Shown here: piece after piece, positions 1-9,137 of the stretch
How the letters are laid out: each line of letters starts with the position of its first letter
Position numbering within the stretch: position 1 is the first letter of the stretch
Position numbers and translations under genes: made by a program
Notes under the pieces: generated by a model
What the model saw: only the letters and a program-made list of their open reading frames with translations
What the model was told of the DNA's origin: nothing
The model's database searches: none
Origin: Nitrospirota bacterium
GTDB lineage: Bacteria > Nitrospirota > Nitrospiria > Nitrospirales > Nitrospiraceae
Length of the DNA stretch: 64,000 nucleotides
Assembly: GCA_013388555.1 (NCBI GenBank)
Contig: JACAFD010000068.1
Span: forward strand, 1-64,000
Direction: 5' to 3'

Positions 1-19
1 CCCCTGCAGTATCGTCCAG

Positions 20-796
20 GTGAAGCGTATATTATACTGGAGAACGATGTGCCGCCTACGGATTCTCACAAAACTATTTTGGCTCTCTCTCTCCCTGACC
101 TCCCTATTGGGCTACGAGTCAGGCATGGCATCTTCCTTTCCCCTCCTGTCTTCTGGTTCCCCTCGCGATGGAGCGGGTCCTGGTCTTCCTATCGATGTCA
201 CGGCGCAGCCGGGCCGGTCGAAGAATCACGGATCAGCCGAACGCCCGCGCATTGTCGCCTTCGGCAACAGCCTGACGGCCGGCCTTGGTGTCGCACCGGC
301 GCAATCGTACCCCGCTCATCTCCAGCGGGCATTGGACGCAGCCGGCTATCCCTATCTAGTTGTGAATGCGGGAGTGAGCGGTGATACGACAGCCGGTGGA
401 GTCAGGAGGGTGTCCTGGGCCCTGAACAGCAAGCCGGCAATCGTCATTCTGGAACTCGGCGCCAACGATGGGCTCCGCGGCCTCAGCCTGCAGGAGACGA
501 AAGCGAATCTAGAGGCGATCATTCAACAATTCCAACAGGCTTCGGTCACCGTCGTGCTAGCGGGGATGAAACTCCCTCCGAATTATGGGCAGGACTATAC
601 GGACGGGTTCGAATCGCTCTACCAGGCCCTTGCGAAACAGTATCATCTGACACTGATTCCATTTTTTCTCGATGGTGTGGCTGCCTCATCCTCGCTCAAT
701 CAGGCAGACGGCATTCATCCGACAGGCGAGGGCTATCGCATCATTGTCGAGAAGGTGTTCCCGGTGCTTGAGCCACTACTGAAGCGAAATCGGTGA
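20..796 (+). CDS. SGNH-family arylesterase / acyl-CoA thioesterase I-like lipase
   Basis: GNSLTAGLG block I, GVSGDTT, GANDGLRG and C-terminal DGIHPT motifs; start may be 20 (GTG) or a downstream ATG. Confidence 0.88.
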   Translation: MKRILYWRTMCRLRILTKLFWLSLSLTSLLGYESGMASSFPLLSSGSPRDGAGPGLPIDVTAQPGRSKNHGSAERPRIVAFGNSLTAGLGVAPAQSYPAHLQRALDAAGYPYLVVNAGVSGDTTAGGVRRVSWALNSKPAIVILELGANDGLRGLSLQETKANLEAIIQQFQQASVTVVLAGMKLPPNYGQDYTDGFESLYQALAKQYHLTLIPFFLDGVAASSSLNQADGIHPTGEGYRIIVEKVFPVLEPLLKRNR

Positions 797-854
797 AGGC
801 GATGTATGCAGAGGCGAGCAAGGCAGGGAAGGTCCCTGCCTTGAGCCTAGTAGG

Positions 855-1157
855 CTATTTTGCTTTGCCCGTCGACTTATGCGCGGCGGCTTGCTCGGCG
901 TGCGTCAGTGATTCTTCCGCATGCTTCAGCGATTCCTTCGCATGCTCGAGCGCTTCCTTCGCGTGGGCGTTGTCGCTACCTTTTATGGCTTCTTCCAGAT
1001 GCGTGATGGCTTCCTTCTCATGCGCAATGCCTTCCTTGGCATGCTTGATCGTTTCCGTGACATGAGGGTTTTCTCCCGCGAAAACGGGACTCGTCACGCC
1101 TCCAGCGATAAGACCGCAGACAGCAACTGCCATAACGACGGCTTTCATTCTGCTCAT
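855..1157 (-). CDS. SmbP-like small metal-binding protein (signal peptide plus His/Glu/Lys heptads)
   Basis: Signal peptide ending PVFAG, then repeats HAKEGIAHEKEAITHLEEA...HAKEALEHAKESLKHAEESLTHAEQ; start trimmed from ORF 855..1208. Confidence 0.75.
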   Translation of the reverse strand: MSRMKAVVMAVAVCGLIAGGVTSPVFAGENPHVTETIKHAKEGIAHEKEAITHLEEAIKGSDNAHAKEALEHAKESLKHAEESLTHAEQAAAHKSTGKAK

Positions 1158-1271
1158 AAACCCTCCAGTGTGTGATAGTGAATTGGTAACGCGGATAGGA
1201 TCATACATCAGCGGCAGACATTTATTACATATTTTTTCATAACGAGTCTCAATTTTTCACCCCGAAGGGCC

Positions 1272-1304
1272 GGGGACTCAGAGGGAGGTCATCTCTGAGT
1301 CCCC
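1272..1304. repeat. Perfect 12-bp inverted repeat, 9-nt loop (hairpin)
   Basis: GGGGACTCAGAG-ggaggtcat-CTCTGAGTCCCC downstream of the minus-strand HTH gene. Confidence 0.7.
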
Positions 1305-1357
1305 AGTCAGGCCTGGAAGAGGAGGAGGCGTCTCCCAGACCCGGTTCCTGCTGCTTT

Positions 1358-1606
1358 TTATTTTTTCCTTTTCCGGTTCTTAGCCCGGACAGGAGCCGCT
1401 GTCTTCGCCGATTCATTCTGAACATCCCCGTGATCAATCTGAGCATCCTCGATGAGCACGTCCACCGAGGTTCGAAACACCCGCACACTGCCCTGTCCGA
1501 TCTTAGTGGCACGCAAACGGCCTTCTTCGATCCATCGGTAGATCGTCCACTTACTGACCTTCAACAAGGTGGCCGCTTCCAGAATGCGAAGTAACACCGG
1601 TTCCAC
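1358..1606 (-). CDS. Excisionase/MerR-type helix-turn-helix DNA-binding protein
   Basis: EAATLLKVSKWTIYRWIEEGRLRATKIGQGSVRVFR. Confidence 0.8.
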   Translation of the reverse strand: MEPVLLRILEAATLLKVSKWTIYRWIEEGRLRATKIGQGSVRVFRTSVDVLIEDAQIDHGDVQNESAKTAAPVRAKNRKRKK

Positions 1607-1661
1607 AGTTCACCCGCCTCCTCATCGCCTACGATTTTAAGGCGACTTCCTATGCAGCGGC

Positions 1662-1964
1662 TTACTTCATCACCTCTCCAGTGCAATGCCAGCCGTCACC
1701 CTTGACCTTATTCACTGCCGCAGCCAGTTGATCCCCTTTGACCTTCTCTCCGTCTATCGTCACCACGGCATGGCCCTTCATGCTCTTAACATCTACGGCC
1801 CGGACACCTGAGACTTTCGCCAATGCTACTTCCACATCGCCGAGATAGGCCTCGCAAAATTTTCCGCCGAGCATCACCATCACTTTTTGTTCGCCGGCAA
1901 AGACCGGCGTCGCTACCGCACACACGAAACCGATCACACAGCCCATCTTAATAATGGTATTCAT
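1662..1964 (-). CDS. Periplasmic heavy-metal-associated (HMA-like) small protein
   Basis: Signal peptide; VEVALAKVSGVRAVDVKSMKGHAVVTIDG resembles the HMA fold pattern. Confidence 0.6.
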   Translation of the reverse strand: MNTIIKMGCVIGFVCAVATPVFAGEQKVMVMLGGKFCEAYLGDVEVALAKVSGVRAVDVKSMKGHAVVTIDGEKVKGDQLAAAVNKVKGDGWHCTGEVMK

Positions 1965-2293
1965 GGTCCCTCCTCCTGTTGATGTGTTGCACGTTTTCCT
2001 TCATCGCGATCAACCAGCGCCATGCAATCCTAGCCCGCCGCGCGCGCGATGCACCGCACCGGCACAGTGGTCAATTGAAAACTCCATCAGTCGAGCCCTG
2101 TTGAATGCGCGAAGTGCCGCCTCGACATCGTTACTGATGGTATTCACGCATAATCATCATCCTCTAGCAGGGCAAAATGAGACAACGCACCTATCTCATG
2201 ACGACCCTTCAACACTAACAAGGTGTTGACAAACTACTTCAGCATAACAGGCACGCAAGGTCTGAATACTCGCAGACCCGTTCAAAAGCCATC

Positions 2294-2419
2294 GCAGGCT
2301 GTTCAGAAAGGCCGTCCAGCAAGGCCGCAGTAAGCGATGAGGCGACGCGTACTCTCTGTAGTACGTTGAGCCTCTGAGCGCGGCGAGAACGCCGCTGGCG
2401 GACTTTATCAACAGCCTGC
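2294..2419. repeat. MITE-like intergenic element with terminal inverted repeats
   Basis: GCAGGCTGTTCAGAAAGGCCGTCCAGC ... GCTGGCGGACTTTATCAACAGCCTGC; related ends recur at 40738..40982. Confidence 0.6.
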
Positions 2420-2610
2420 TAACCAACTAAAATAACCGGGGCGGAGGCACAGAGGAGGAGCACCTGCGCCCCGGATCTGTCCGACGAGAAAGGAGGTCAC
2501 CCGAACTCGGACATCGATAGAACAATAACCGTCAATTGTGTAGATACGCGATTGCGATCGAATCAGGGAGCGCGAGAGGAATCAGTACGACAGAGGCCGC
2601 CCGGGATCCC

Positions 2611-2970
2611 TTATCCGATGAGGACGAAGGGAGCCGACGGAGGCGCACGGGAGTGGAGAAGAGAAGAAGAGAGGGAAGGGACTTCCTGATGGGGAAGCTC
2701 AAACACCAGCCGGACGACCAGGCCCGTTGATATCGCCGGTGACTCCGGTATCAGCCCGGCATCCGACGTGGCCTGGCAGGCCCAGGCACAGAGCGCATTG
2801 TGGGGAGCAGATTCTTGCGTACCATGGTGCGCATGGCCATTGGAGGGATCGACGTGACCGAACGCGCAACTCGCCGCCGCTGCCGCCAGTGATGCATAAA
2901 CCAGGGCCAAGAATCCTGCGACAAGAACCGTGTTGCGTGAAACACCAGAATGCGTCATTGCTCTCTCCAC
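2611..2970 (-). CDS. Small secreted His-rich CxxxC protein (family copy 1)
   Basis: N-terminal hydrophobic segment, HAHHGTQ...HNALCAWACQAT, C-terminal RAPPSAPF; shares motifs with 14751..15056 and 15757..16062. Confidence 0.6.
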   Translation of the reverse strand: MERAMTHSGVSRNTVLVAGFLALVYASLAAAAASCAFGHVDPSNGHAHHGTQESAPHNALCAWACQATSDAGLIPESPAISTGLVVRLVFELPHQEVPSLSSSLLHSRAPPSAPFVLIG

Positions 2971-3256
2971 GATGGTACTTCTATATACCTCCGCCGATCA
3001 CCTGTCTACTGATGATTGCTCACGGATACTACACAATGTCGTGAATTGGCATATGCACCTGGGCGGTAGAACTCGCGCACGATCCTTCCCTCCATCTCAA
3101 GAGCTAATGGACAAGCCGATGTATGGAACGGGGATCGGGTATCGGAGTCGGAATGACGAATTTTCGAATGATGAGGCTCGCTACAAAGAACGAGACGACG
3201 CGGATGCCGAATCCTGTCACACAAATGTGAAGCGGATTGATGCAGGGCCGTCCGAA

Positions 3257-4732
3257 CTAGACAGCGCTGTATAGCTGACGAATCAGGAGTTTGCTTCGAA
3301 GTGGTCGAGGATGGGCTTGTCGAGGAAGCCGACTCTTCATAGTCCGTCGGTGACTGGGTAGTGACTGAGCGGTTGATCCTGTAATACTCGAAGTGCAAGC
3401 GACACGGGAACGCAAAAGAGGAAGAGAGTTGACGGCCATCGGCAGTGCGTCCGGCACAGGCGCTGCAGTTATTCCCGGGAGGAATGACTTCAATTTGAAA
3501 CCGACGCCTTTGATTGCGATCAACCGACACAGTTGTTCAGGATCGCGATTGAGCTGCTGCCGAATCGCATGGACATGCACGTCCAAAGTGTGATGGCCGA
3601 TTGCAAAGTCGGTCCCCCACACGAGCTTGATCAATTCGCTCCGGCTGAAGACTTTCGAAGGGGCCTTCATGAGAACTTCGAGAATTGCAAAGGGTTTGGC
3701 AGAAAGCTGAAAGCGCCGTCCTCCTACTTTGACCTCATGGGAATCCGCATCCAATTCGACTGCGCCAACACGCCAGATACCGCGTCGAGACTGTTCATAG
3801 CCGGCTCGCCTGAGATAGGCGGTTATTTTCGCCAGCAGAAGCCGCGGCCCCTCATACGTGAAATGCACACCGTCTATTCCCCGATCCAGACCAGCCTGAC
3901 AGTCCTCTTCGGTGTAGACGAATCCGGGAGGGACCAATGCAATCATGAGAATATGTCTGAGCGCGGTATCCGTGCGTAGCATATCCCAATCGCTTGCCCT
4001 CGGATCGACCACCACCATCGAAACCGGCGTATGGTTAGCAATCGAGAAGATCTCCGCCACAGAGGGAACGACTCGGATGGGATGGTTTGAACGATGGAGC
4101 TGTTCCTCAGTCTGCTTGGCAAACGTGGCATCGGGCGACAGAATCAGGATCAGGGCAGGATTCGTTGGCGGGGCCAGCCCCACCTGAGAAGAAGAAGATA
4201 TTGCGGCAGCGGGTCTCTTGAGAGATGGTACCTGCCGAAGGATAACTCCGAGAACGCCGATCAATGCCGGCCCAAAAAGAACAGCTGCCGAGGGCAGGGG
4301 AGAGATCGGCTTGACTGGTACCCTGCTCTGTAGCAGGACCGTTCCTGGACTCATCTGTGTCGTGCCGAAACTGGAAAGGTTCTGTGACAGATCGAGTCCT
4401 AGGCGGTTGGGGTTCTGGTCGATTGTCGAACTCGGAACTCTGGCGATCTCTGGAGCCAACCGGTAGAACGTACCGGCCAACTCATAGGCTTCGCCGAATG
4501 GGACTCCAACCAGCGAGAAGGCGTTTTCTGTCTGCGAGACCGCGGATTCAGAAACGGGGAAACCGATCCCCCAGTTACGGATATTGGTCACCGAGATGAT
4601 TCGTTCGTCCCTGTTGTCCAGCGAGAGGATCGTCGCGGCATGGGACGGATTTGTCATGCCGACTTCGGGTGCGCACAGAAGCATCAACCCGACAAGGAGT
4701 CGGACGTTCGGTATGTTCCTCAATCCCGTCAT
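3257..4732 (-). CDS. Chimeric protein: signal peptide, short extracytoplasmic region, PEP-CTERM-like anchor, degenerate receiver, OmpR-type winged-helix domain
   Basis: Single 491-aa ORF: SHAATILS cleavage-like site; PLPSAAVLFGPALIGVLGVILRQ at residues 145-167; REC-like segment ~190-312; wHTH VGGRRFQLSAKPFAILEVLMKAPSKVFSRSELIKLVWG...LDVHVHAIRQQL...GVGFKL. Confidence 0.8.
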   Translation of the reverse strand: MTGLRNIPNVRLLVGLMLLCAPEVGMTNPSHAATILSLDNRDERIISVTNIRNWGIGFPVSESAVSQTENAFSLVGVPFGEAYELAGTFYRLAPEIARVPSSTIDQNPNRLGLDLSQNLSSFGTTQMSPGTVLLQSRVPVKPISPLPSAAVLFGPALIGVLGVILRQVPSLKRPAAAISSSSQVGLAPPTNPALILILSPDATFAKQTEEQLHRSNHPIRVVPSVAEIFSIANHTPVSMVVVDPRASDWDMLRTDTALRHILMIALVPPGFVYTEEDCQAGLDRGIDGVHFTYEGPRLLLAKITAYLRRAGYEQSRRGIWRVGAVELDADSHEVKVGGRRFQLSAKPFAILEVLMKAPSKVFSRSELIKLVWGTDFAIGHHTLDVHVHAIRQQLNRDPEQLCRLIAIKGVGFKLKSFLPGITAAPVPDALPMAVNSLPLLRSRVACTSSITGSTAQSLPSHRRTMKSRLPRQAHPRPLRSKLLIRQLYSAV

Positions 4733-4812
4733 GTGTCCACTCCCCCCCTACGCAGAGAGCCCAGAAGCACAGTTCCGCATTCTTCCGGATGGTACCCCGA
4801 GATCGTGCCTTG

Positions 4813-5487
4813 TTAAGTCTCTGCGTTCATCATGCGACGGATCAATCCAGCTAAACCGATCAACCCGCTACCGAACAAAAATACCGCCCCAGGCAATGGC
4901 ACCGGCGACGCTTGGGCGCCTCCCAATTGGGCGGTGCCTTGAAGTGAGAAGGTTCCGGACGTCAGAAACGGAATCCCGGTGAACTGATGCGTCCACGAAA
5001 TATCAAAGGCATTCGTGATGTCATTGAATGACCCGGTGGCACTCCCTCCGATATTCAAGGAGGCCGTCAACGGAGTCGAGGGACTCGTCAGCAGCCCCGA
5101 CCAGCCGGTGCTGGTCACGCCGGCAAAGAGCGATTGGAGGTCCGCCGTCATGGTGGCTCCCGAAGTCTGCGCGGTCGGGGCGGGAAGATTGAGTGTCCCT
5201 CCGCTGCTGGTGAAGATCGAAAGGGTTAGGTGGGAAATCGTGATTGGGTCGAGCAGATTCGGCGCCGGCTGGTACTGTCCCATCACCAATTCTCCGTCCC
5301 GCATAAAATTCCTCGTGACCGACCCCAGCCCTCCAAAATTCAAACCGATCGATCCACCGGCGATGTCCAGTTGTGTCACAATGGCAGCCGTGGCCGGCGC
5401 CGGCATGTACCAGAGCGCCGACGCAGCCAGGAACGCCATCATGCCTCCCTTGATTGTTCTGCAAGGTTCGGTCTTCATGGTGTTCAT
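4813..5487 (-). CDS. PEP-CTERM sorting domain protein
   Basis: Signal peptide; C-terminus VPLPGAVFLFGSGLIGLAGLIRRMM. Confidence 0.88.
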   Translation of the reverse strand: MNTMKTEPCRTIKGGMMAFLAASALWYMPAPATAAIVTQLDIAGGSIGLNFGGLGSVTRNFMRDGELVMGQYQPAPNLLDPITISHLTLSIFTSSGGTLNLPAPTAQTSGATMTADLQSLFAGVTSTGWSGLLTSPSTPLTASLNIGGSATGSFNDITNAFDISWTHQFTGIPFLTSGTFSLQGTAQLGGAQASPVPLPGAVFLFGSGLIGLAGLIRRMMNAET

Positions 5488-5586
5488 TCTCTCCTAGTTC
5501 CTTCCTACGCGCACTCAGGCTCTCTTCAGAATTCCGGAAGAACGGGTTTCCCTTATTCCGGGATGGCGCTCCGGTATCCTGTACCG

Positions 5587-6123
5587 TTAGGCCGCTTTCT
5601 TCATCTTCCGACGGGCCAAGCCGACCAAGCCGATCAAGCCGCTCCCGAACAAATACACGGCCGCTGGGACCGGCACAGGGGCGGGAGAACCCCACATCGT
5701 GAGAGTGTAACTTCCTCCGGAACCACCCACCCCTGCCGGATGGAGATGATAGTCACCAGGGGGCATGGCTATTCCCAGATTAGCTAAGGGAAAGGAAGTA
5801 AAAGATGTAGCCGCCGCCCCCCCTGGAACCGGCGAATCGTTTACGTTTTCAAAAATCGACGCGCCAAACCACTGCGATAGACTATTGGTCGTCGACGTCA
5901 TATTGAAATGAGTGAACGCACCTAGGTCGAAGTTAATGGTGTCCTGAAAAAAACCGCCCGTTTGGTTAATAGTGATAACAGCTGGGTTCGCCACATCCCC
6001 GTATCCGGCACCAAAGGCCTGGTTCGGGTCATACGGAATGGCCTGTGCGGTCGTACAGAGGGCAAGAGCGCCGGCGGCGACTAAGCCGACGACCGCTGCC
6101 TTGAGCTTCGTTCTGGTTTTCAT
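5587..6123 (-). CDS. PEP-CTERM sorting domain protein
   Basis: Signal peptide; C-terminus VPVPAAVYLFGSGLIGLVGLARRKMKKAA. Confidence 0.9.
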   Translation of the reverse strand: MKTRTKLKAAVVGLVAAGALALCTTAQAIPYDPNQAFGAGYGDVANPAVITINQTGGFFQDTINFDLGAFTHFNMTSTTNSLSQWFGASIFENVNDSPVPGGAAATSFTSFPLANLGIAMPPGDYHLHPAGVGGSGGSYTLTMWGSPAPVPVPAAVYLFGSGLIGLVGLARRKMKKAA

Positions 6124-6379
6124 GGTGAACTCCTTTTATTTGGTTGATGACAGACTTGCTTGCTGATCTCCTAATCTGAACAACCGCCCTGGGTCCCCCC
6201 TGTTGTCCCTCCTTTCTCCCCTATTTGATCAACTCCGTAACAGCTTCTCTAAACCATTGAGGTGCCAGCCTCTCAAGCCTAAGCTATTGTCCTCTTGCTT
6301 GTACCAGAGGAGCCCGGGCCCCGCTACCGAACCCTGCACCGGTTGCTACAGATGTGATGGAAAAAATCATCCGTGACGA

Positions 6380-6417
6380 GCGAGACTCGCGGGACTGGCG
6401 GGACGCGCGAGACTGGG
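6380..6417. repeat. 9-bp-period tandem element (GCGAGACNN family)
   Basis: GCGAGACTC GCGGGACTG GCGGGACGC GCGAGACTG. Confidence 0.65.
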
Positions 6418-6449
6418 TTAGAGAAACGATGCGATAAGGTGAAGGGAGG

Positions 6450-6494
6450 AGGCTGAAGGGGAATAGGCTGAAGGGATTCAGACTGAAGGGGGAC
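6450..6494. repeat. Three 15-bp tandem units
   Basis: AGGCTGAAGGGGAAT AGGCTGAAGGGATTC AGACTGAAGGGGGAC. Confidence 0.75.
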
Positions 6495-6528
6495 ATAAGC
6501 GTTGCGTGCTGAACGAGAGCCTTCTGAG

Positions 6529-7419
6529 CTAGCCCCGATTCCGTAGACACTCCCGAAGGGGGACAAGGTTCTGGGTTTCAAACTGCTCGGGACTGACATA
6601 GCCGAGCGTTTGGTGTAACCGTTGCCGATTATAGAACACTTCAATGAACTCAAAGATCTCAGCCCGCGCCTCCTCGCGAGTCTGGTAGTTCCGCTCATGG
6701 ACAAGGTCGTTCTTCAAGGTACTGAAGAAACTATCGGCCACCGCATTGTCATAGCAATTGCCCTTCCGACTAATGCTCGCTGCAATCCCGTACGCAGCCA
6801 GCCGCTGTTGGTAGGCCACACTCGTGTAGGTCGCGCCTTGATCCGTGTGATGCAGGAGTCCCTGGTGCGGCCGACGGGACACGAGCGCCATCTGCAACGC
6901 CTCAAGGGCCAGGTGTTGATCCGGCTTCGCGCTCATCGCCCAGCCAATCACGCGACGCGAGTACAGATCGAGCAGCACCGCCAGATAGAGCCAGCCGCTC
7001 CGCGTCGCGATGGCCGTGAGGTCTCCCACCCAGATCCGGTTCACCGCAGAGGCCACGAAGACCTGGTGCAGCCGGTTGGGCGCCGGCGGGGCAAACTGAT
7101 GCTGTTCGACCACCACGCGAAACCGTCGCGTCCGTCGCGCTTCGAGGCCATGCGCGCGTCGCAGTCGCGCCACGCGATGGCGCCCACACGCAATGCCCGC
7201 TGCGAGCAAGGCGTGCCACATCTTGACGGCCCCATAGCGCGCCTTGGTCTGCCGATGAAGCCGCTGCAGGTGCTCGAGCAAGTGCGCATTGGCTCGGCTC
7301 CGTGCACTGGCCGGCCGCCGGCGCCACGCATAGTACCCGCTCCGACTCACGCTCAGCGTCTGGCACAGCCGAGTGAGCCGGTGCTCCGCCTGATGGGCGT
7401 GAACAAACCGATACCTCAT
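6529..7419 (-). CDS. IS3-family transposase OrfB (rve integrase core)
   Basis: VWVGDLTAI-type, SRKGNCYDNAVADSFFSTLKNDL, RLHQTLGYVSPEQFE. Confidence 0.93.
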   Translation of the reverse strand: MRYRFVHAHQAEHRLTRLCQTLSVSRSGYYAWRRRPASARSRANAHLLEHLQRLHRQTKARYGAVKMWHALLAAGIACGRHRVARLRRAHGLEARRTRRFRVVVEQHQFAPPAPNRLHQVFVASAVNRIWVGDLTAIATRSGWLYLAVLLDLYSRRVIGWAMSAKPDQHLALEALQMALVSRRPHQGLLHHTDQGATYTSVAYQQRLAAYGIAASISRKGNCYDNAVADSFFSTLKNDLVHERNYQTREEARAEIFEFIEVFYNRQRLHQTLGYVSPEQFETQNLVPLRECLRNRG

Positions 7420-7709
7420 GGCGACTCCTTGGCAAAGTACCTGGCGGCTTTTTTTAAAATGGCGCGCTCCTCGCGGAGGTGCGCATTCTCCCGTCGCAAT
7501 CGTGTGAGTTCATCGGTACTGTGGGCCCGACCGCCTGTACCAGGGAAGGCGGTCTCGCCATGGGTCTCGAGTTCGGTCTGCCACTTATACAGATGGTTGC
7601 GCCGCAAGCCCAACTCGCGGGCCACCGCCGCCGCGGGCCGCCCAGAGGACTTCCAGAGCCGAATCGCTTCAACCTTAAATGCTTTGGTAAACCGTTGTCG
7701 TTCCGCCAT
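7416..7709 (-). CDS. IS3-family transposase OrfA (HTH_Tnp_1)
   Basis: RFTKAFKVEAIRLW, LGLRRNHLYKWQ, LRRENAHLREERAILKKA. Confidence 0.92.
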   Translation of the reverse strand: MAERQRFTKAFKVEAIRLWKSSGRPAAAVARELGLRRNHLYKWQTELETHGETAFPGTGGRAHSTDELTRLRRENAHLREERAILKKAARYFAKESP

Positions 7710-7823
7710 GAGACACCTCCACGGGTTATTGTCCCCTTTTGAAAGTGTCCACGCAAACAGGGCTAGCTCAGGCCCCCTTCCGGCTGGGGCCTATCCCCTT
7801 TCTGATCCCGGTTAGGGCGCTGC

Positions 7824-8843
7824 TTACACGGAGGCCTTCATTTTGCGACGGGCCAGGCCGACTAAGCTGACAAGGCCGGTTCCGAACAGATAGACCGCTG
7901 CCGGCACAGGGACGGGGGAGGCATTCCCGTTCACGTCCATGCTGATGAGCATGTTCCGGGCCAGACGCGCGTCGGTATAGGCTTGGCCGTACGTCGTTCC
8001 GTTGCAGCTCGTGGAGACTCCCACGCAGCCATTCGGCACGCCGGCTTGCACTGCTGTAAAGAGCGAGGTCAGATCGCTCAAGCTATTCCCGCCGATCACC
8101 AGCGAATAGGTTCCAGCTGCCAGATTGCCTGACCAGGTGACGCTATTGTCGAGAGTATCGCCGTTGTAGCCGTCCCCGACGGAGAGGCCCGTATAGGTCA
8201 TCGTACTTACCAAACCACCCTGGTTCCCCATGGTGACGTTACCGTCGGACTGATACACACCCCAATTGAGGCCACCGAAATCAACGGCACCGCCGCCCTC
8301 GGCGATGACTTCATCCGAGGCGTCGAAGAAAGGCGACCAAGTGGCATAGGCTGGCACGCTTTGCAGATAGCCCCCATCCCCTGGGGTATTGGCAGCGGCA
8401 CCGACCATGGCGGGGCTTTGCAAAGTAGCGATCTGAGCAGGGGTCAATCCGCTGAGGTCTGCCACTCCATCGTGGGATCCCGCCGGCACCTGGCCGCTGA
8501 ACAGGGAGAATCCCGGATTCAGCAGTGACGCACCGTTGCTGTTGGCCGTTCCGGTCACCGTGATGCTGACTGAGGATGGCGCGGTGAGCGTAAAGAAGCG
8601 GAAGCGGTTGTTATGAGTGTCGGCCAGCGTATCGACGGTCGCGGTGCGATTCACGCCGTTGTTGCTCATGCCGGAAATCCAACCCGCATTGCTGCTGACG
8701 GTGGGGACAAAGTTGTTGAAAGATCCGAAGTTGGTCCCGTCGTACAGGGAACTGCCATACCCGACATGCGCAGAGGCTGCGCCGGCAGCCAGCATAAGGG
8801 CGACGGCGGAGAGGGACCCTAGTATTAGGGCTTTATTGTTCAT
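7824..8843 (-). CDS. PEP-CTERM sorting domain protein
   Basis: MNNKALILGSLSAVALMLAAGAASA signal peptide; C-terminus VPVPAAVYLFGTGLVSLVGLARRKMKASV; ORF trimmed from 9470. Confidence 0.87.
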   Translation of the reverse strand: MNNKALILGSLSAVALMLAAGAASAHVGYGSSLYDGTNFGSFNNFVPTVSSNAGWISGMSNNGVNRTATVDTLADTHNNRFRFFTLTAPSSVSITVTGTANSNGASLLNPGFSLFSGQVPAGSHDGVADLSGLTPAQIATLQSPAMVGAAANTPGDGGYLQSVPAYATWSPFFDASDEVIAEGGGAVDFGGLNWGVYQSDGNVTMGNQGGLVSTMTYTGLSVGDGYNGDTLDNSVTWSGNLAAGTYSLVIGGNSLSDLTSLFTAVQAGVPNGCVGVSTSCNGTTYGQAYTDARLARNMLISMDVNGNASPVPVPAAVYLFGTGLVSLVGLARRKMKASV

Positions 8844-9137
8844 AGACAATCTCCTTTTCCATAGTTTAACTGTCGAGGTTCCTTGTGTATGGAAGCACAG
8901 GGTATGGTCCATGCGCTTCACCTTAGTGAGGCTCTTGTTCGGACGCGCGTCTCCTTCCATATCTCCTTTCTCCTTAGAAGTATTCGCGCCTTCCTCTATA
9001 GAGCTGGTATATATACATAGCTGCAATCGTGCGCTACAGACCCCTGCACCAGTTGCAACAGATGCGACACAAATTGCTTGAGGAACACGACTCTTCCGCC
9101 GGGCGCCGCTTATCTGGACCTGATTCATGTTAGACGT

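Larger units (their letters stand above)
6525..7770 (-). mobile_element. IS3-family insertion sequence, about 1246 bp, orfA/orfB intact
   Basis: Terminal IRs TGAGCTAGCCC..CGTAGACACTCCCGAAGGGGGACAA (left) and TGAGCTAGCCC..CGTGGACACTTTCAAAAGGGGACAA (right, reverse complement); TG...CA ends; orfA and orfB inside; no obvious target duplication. Confidence 0.88.

Noticed and set aside
793-1065. Ser/Cys/Ala-rich + strand ORF
   Set aside because: Antisense to the His/Glu heptads of the SmbP-like gene; repetitive appearance is inherited from that.
6622-7815. 397-aa + strand ORF over the IS
   Set aside because: Antisense to IS3 orfA/orfB; low-complexity translation.
9031-9070. Sigma-54 (-24/-12) promoter in the shared PEP-CTERM upstream element
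   Set aside because: GG-N10-GC spacing is not met in either copy.
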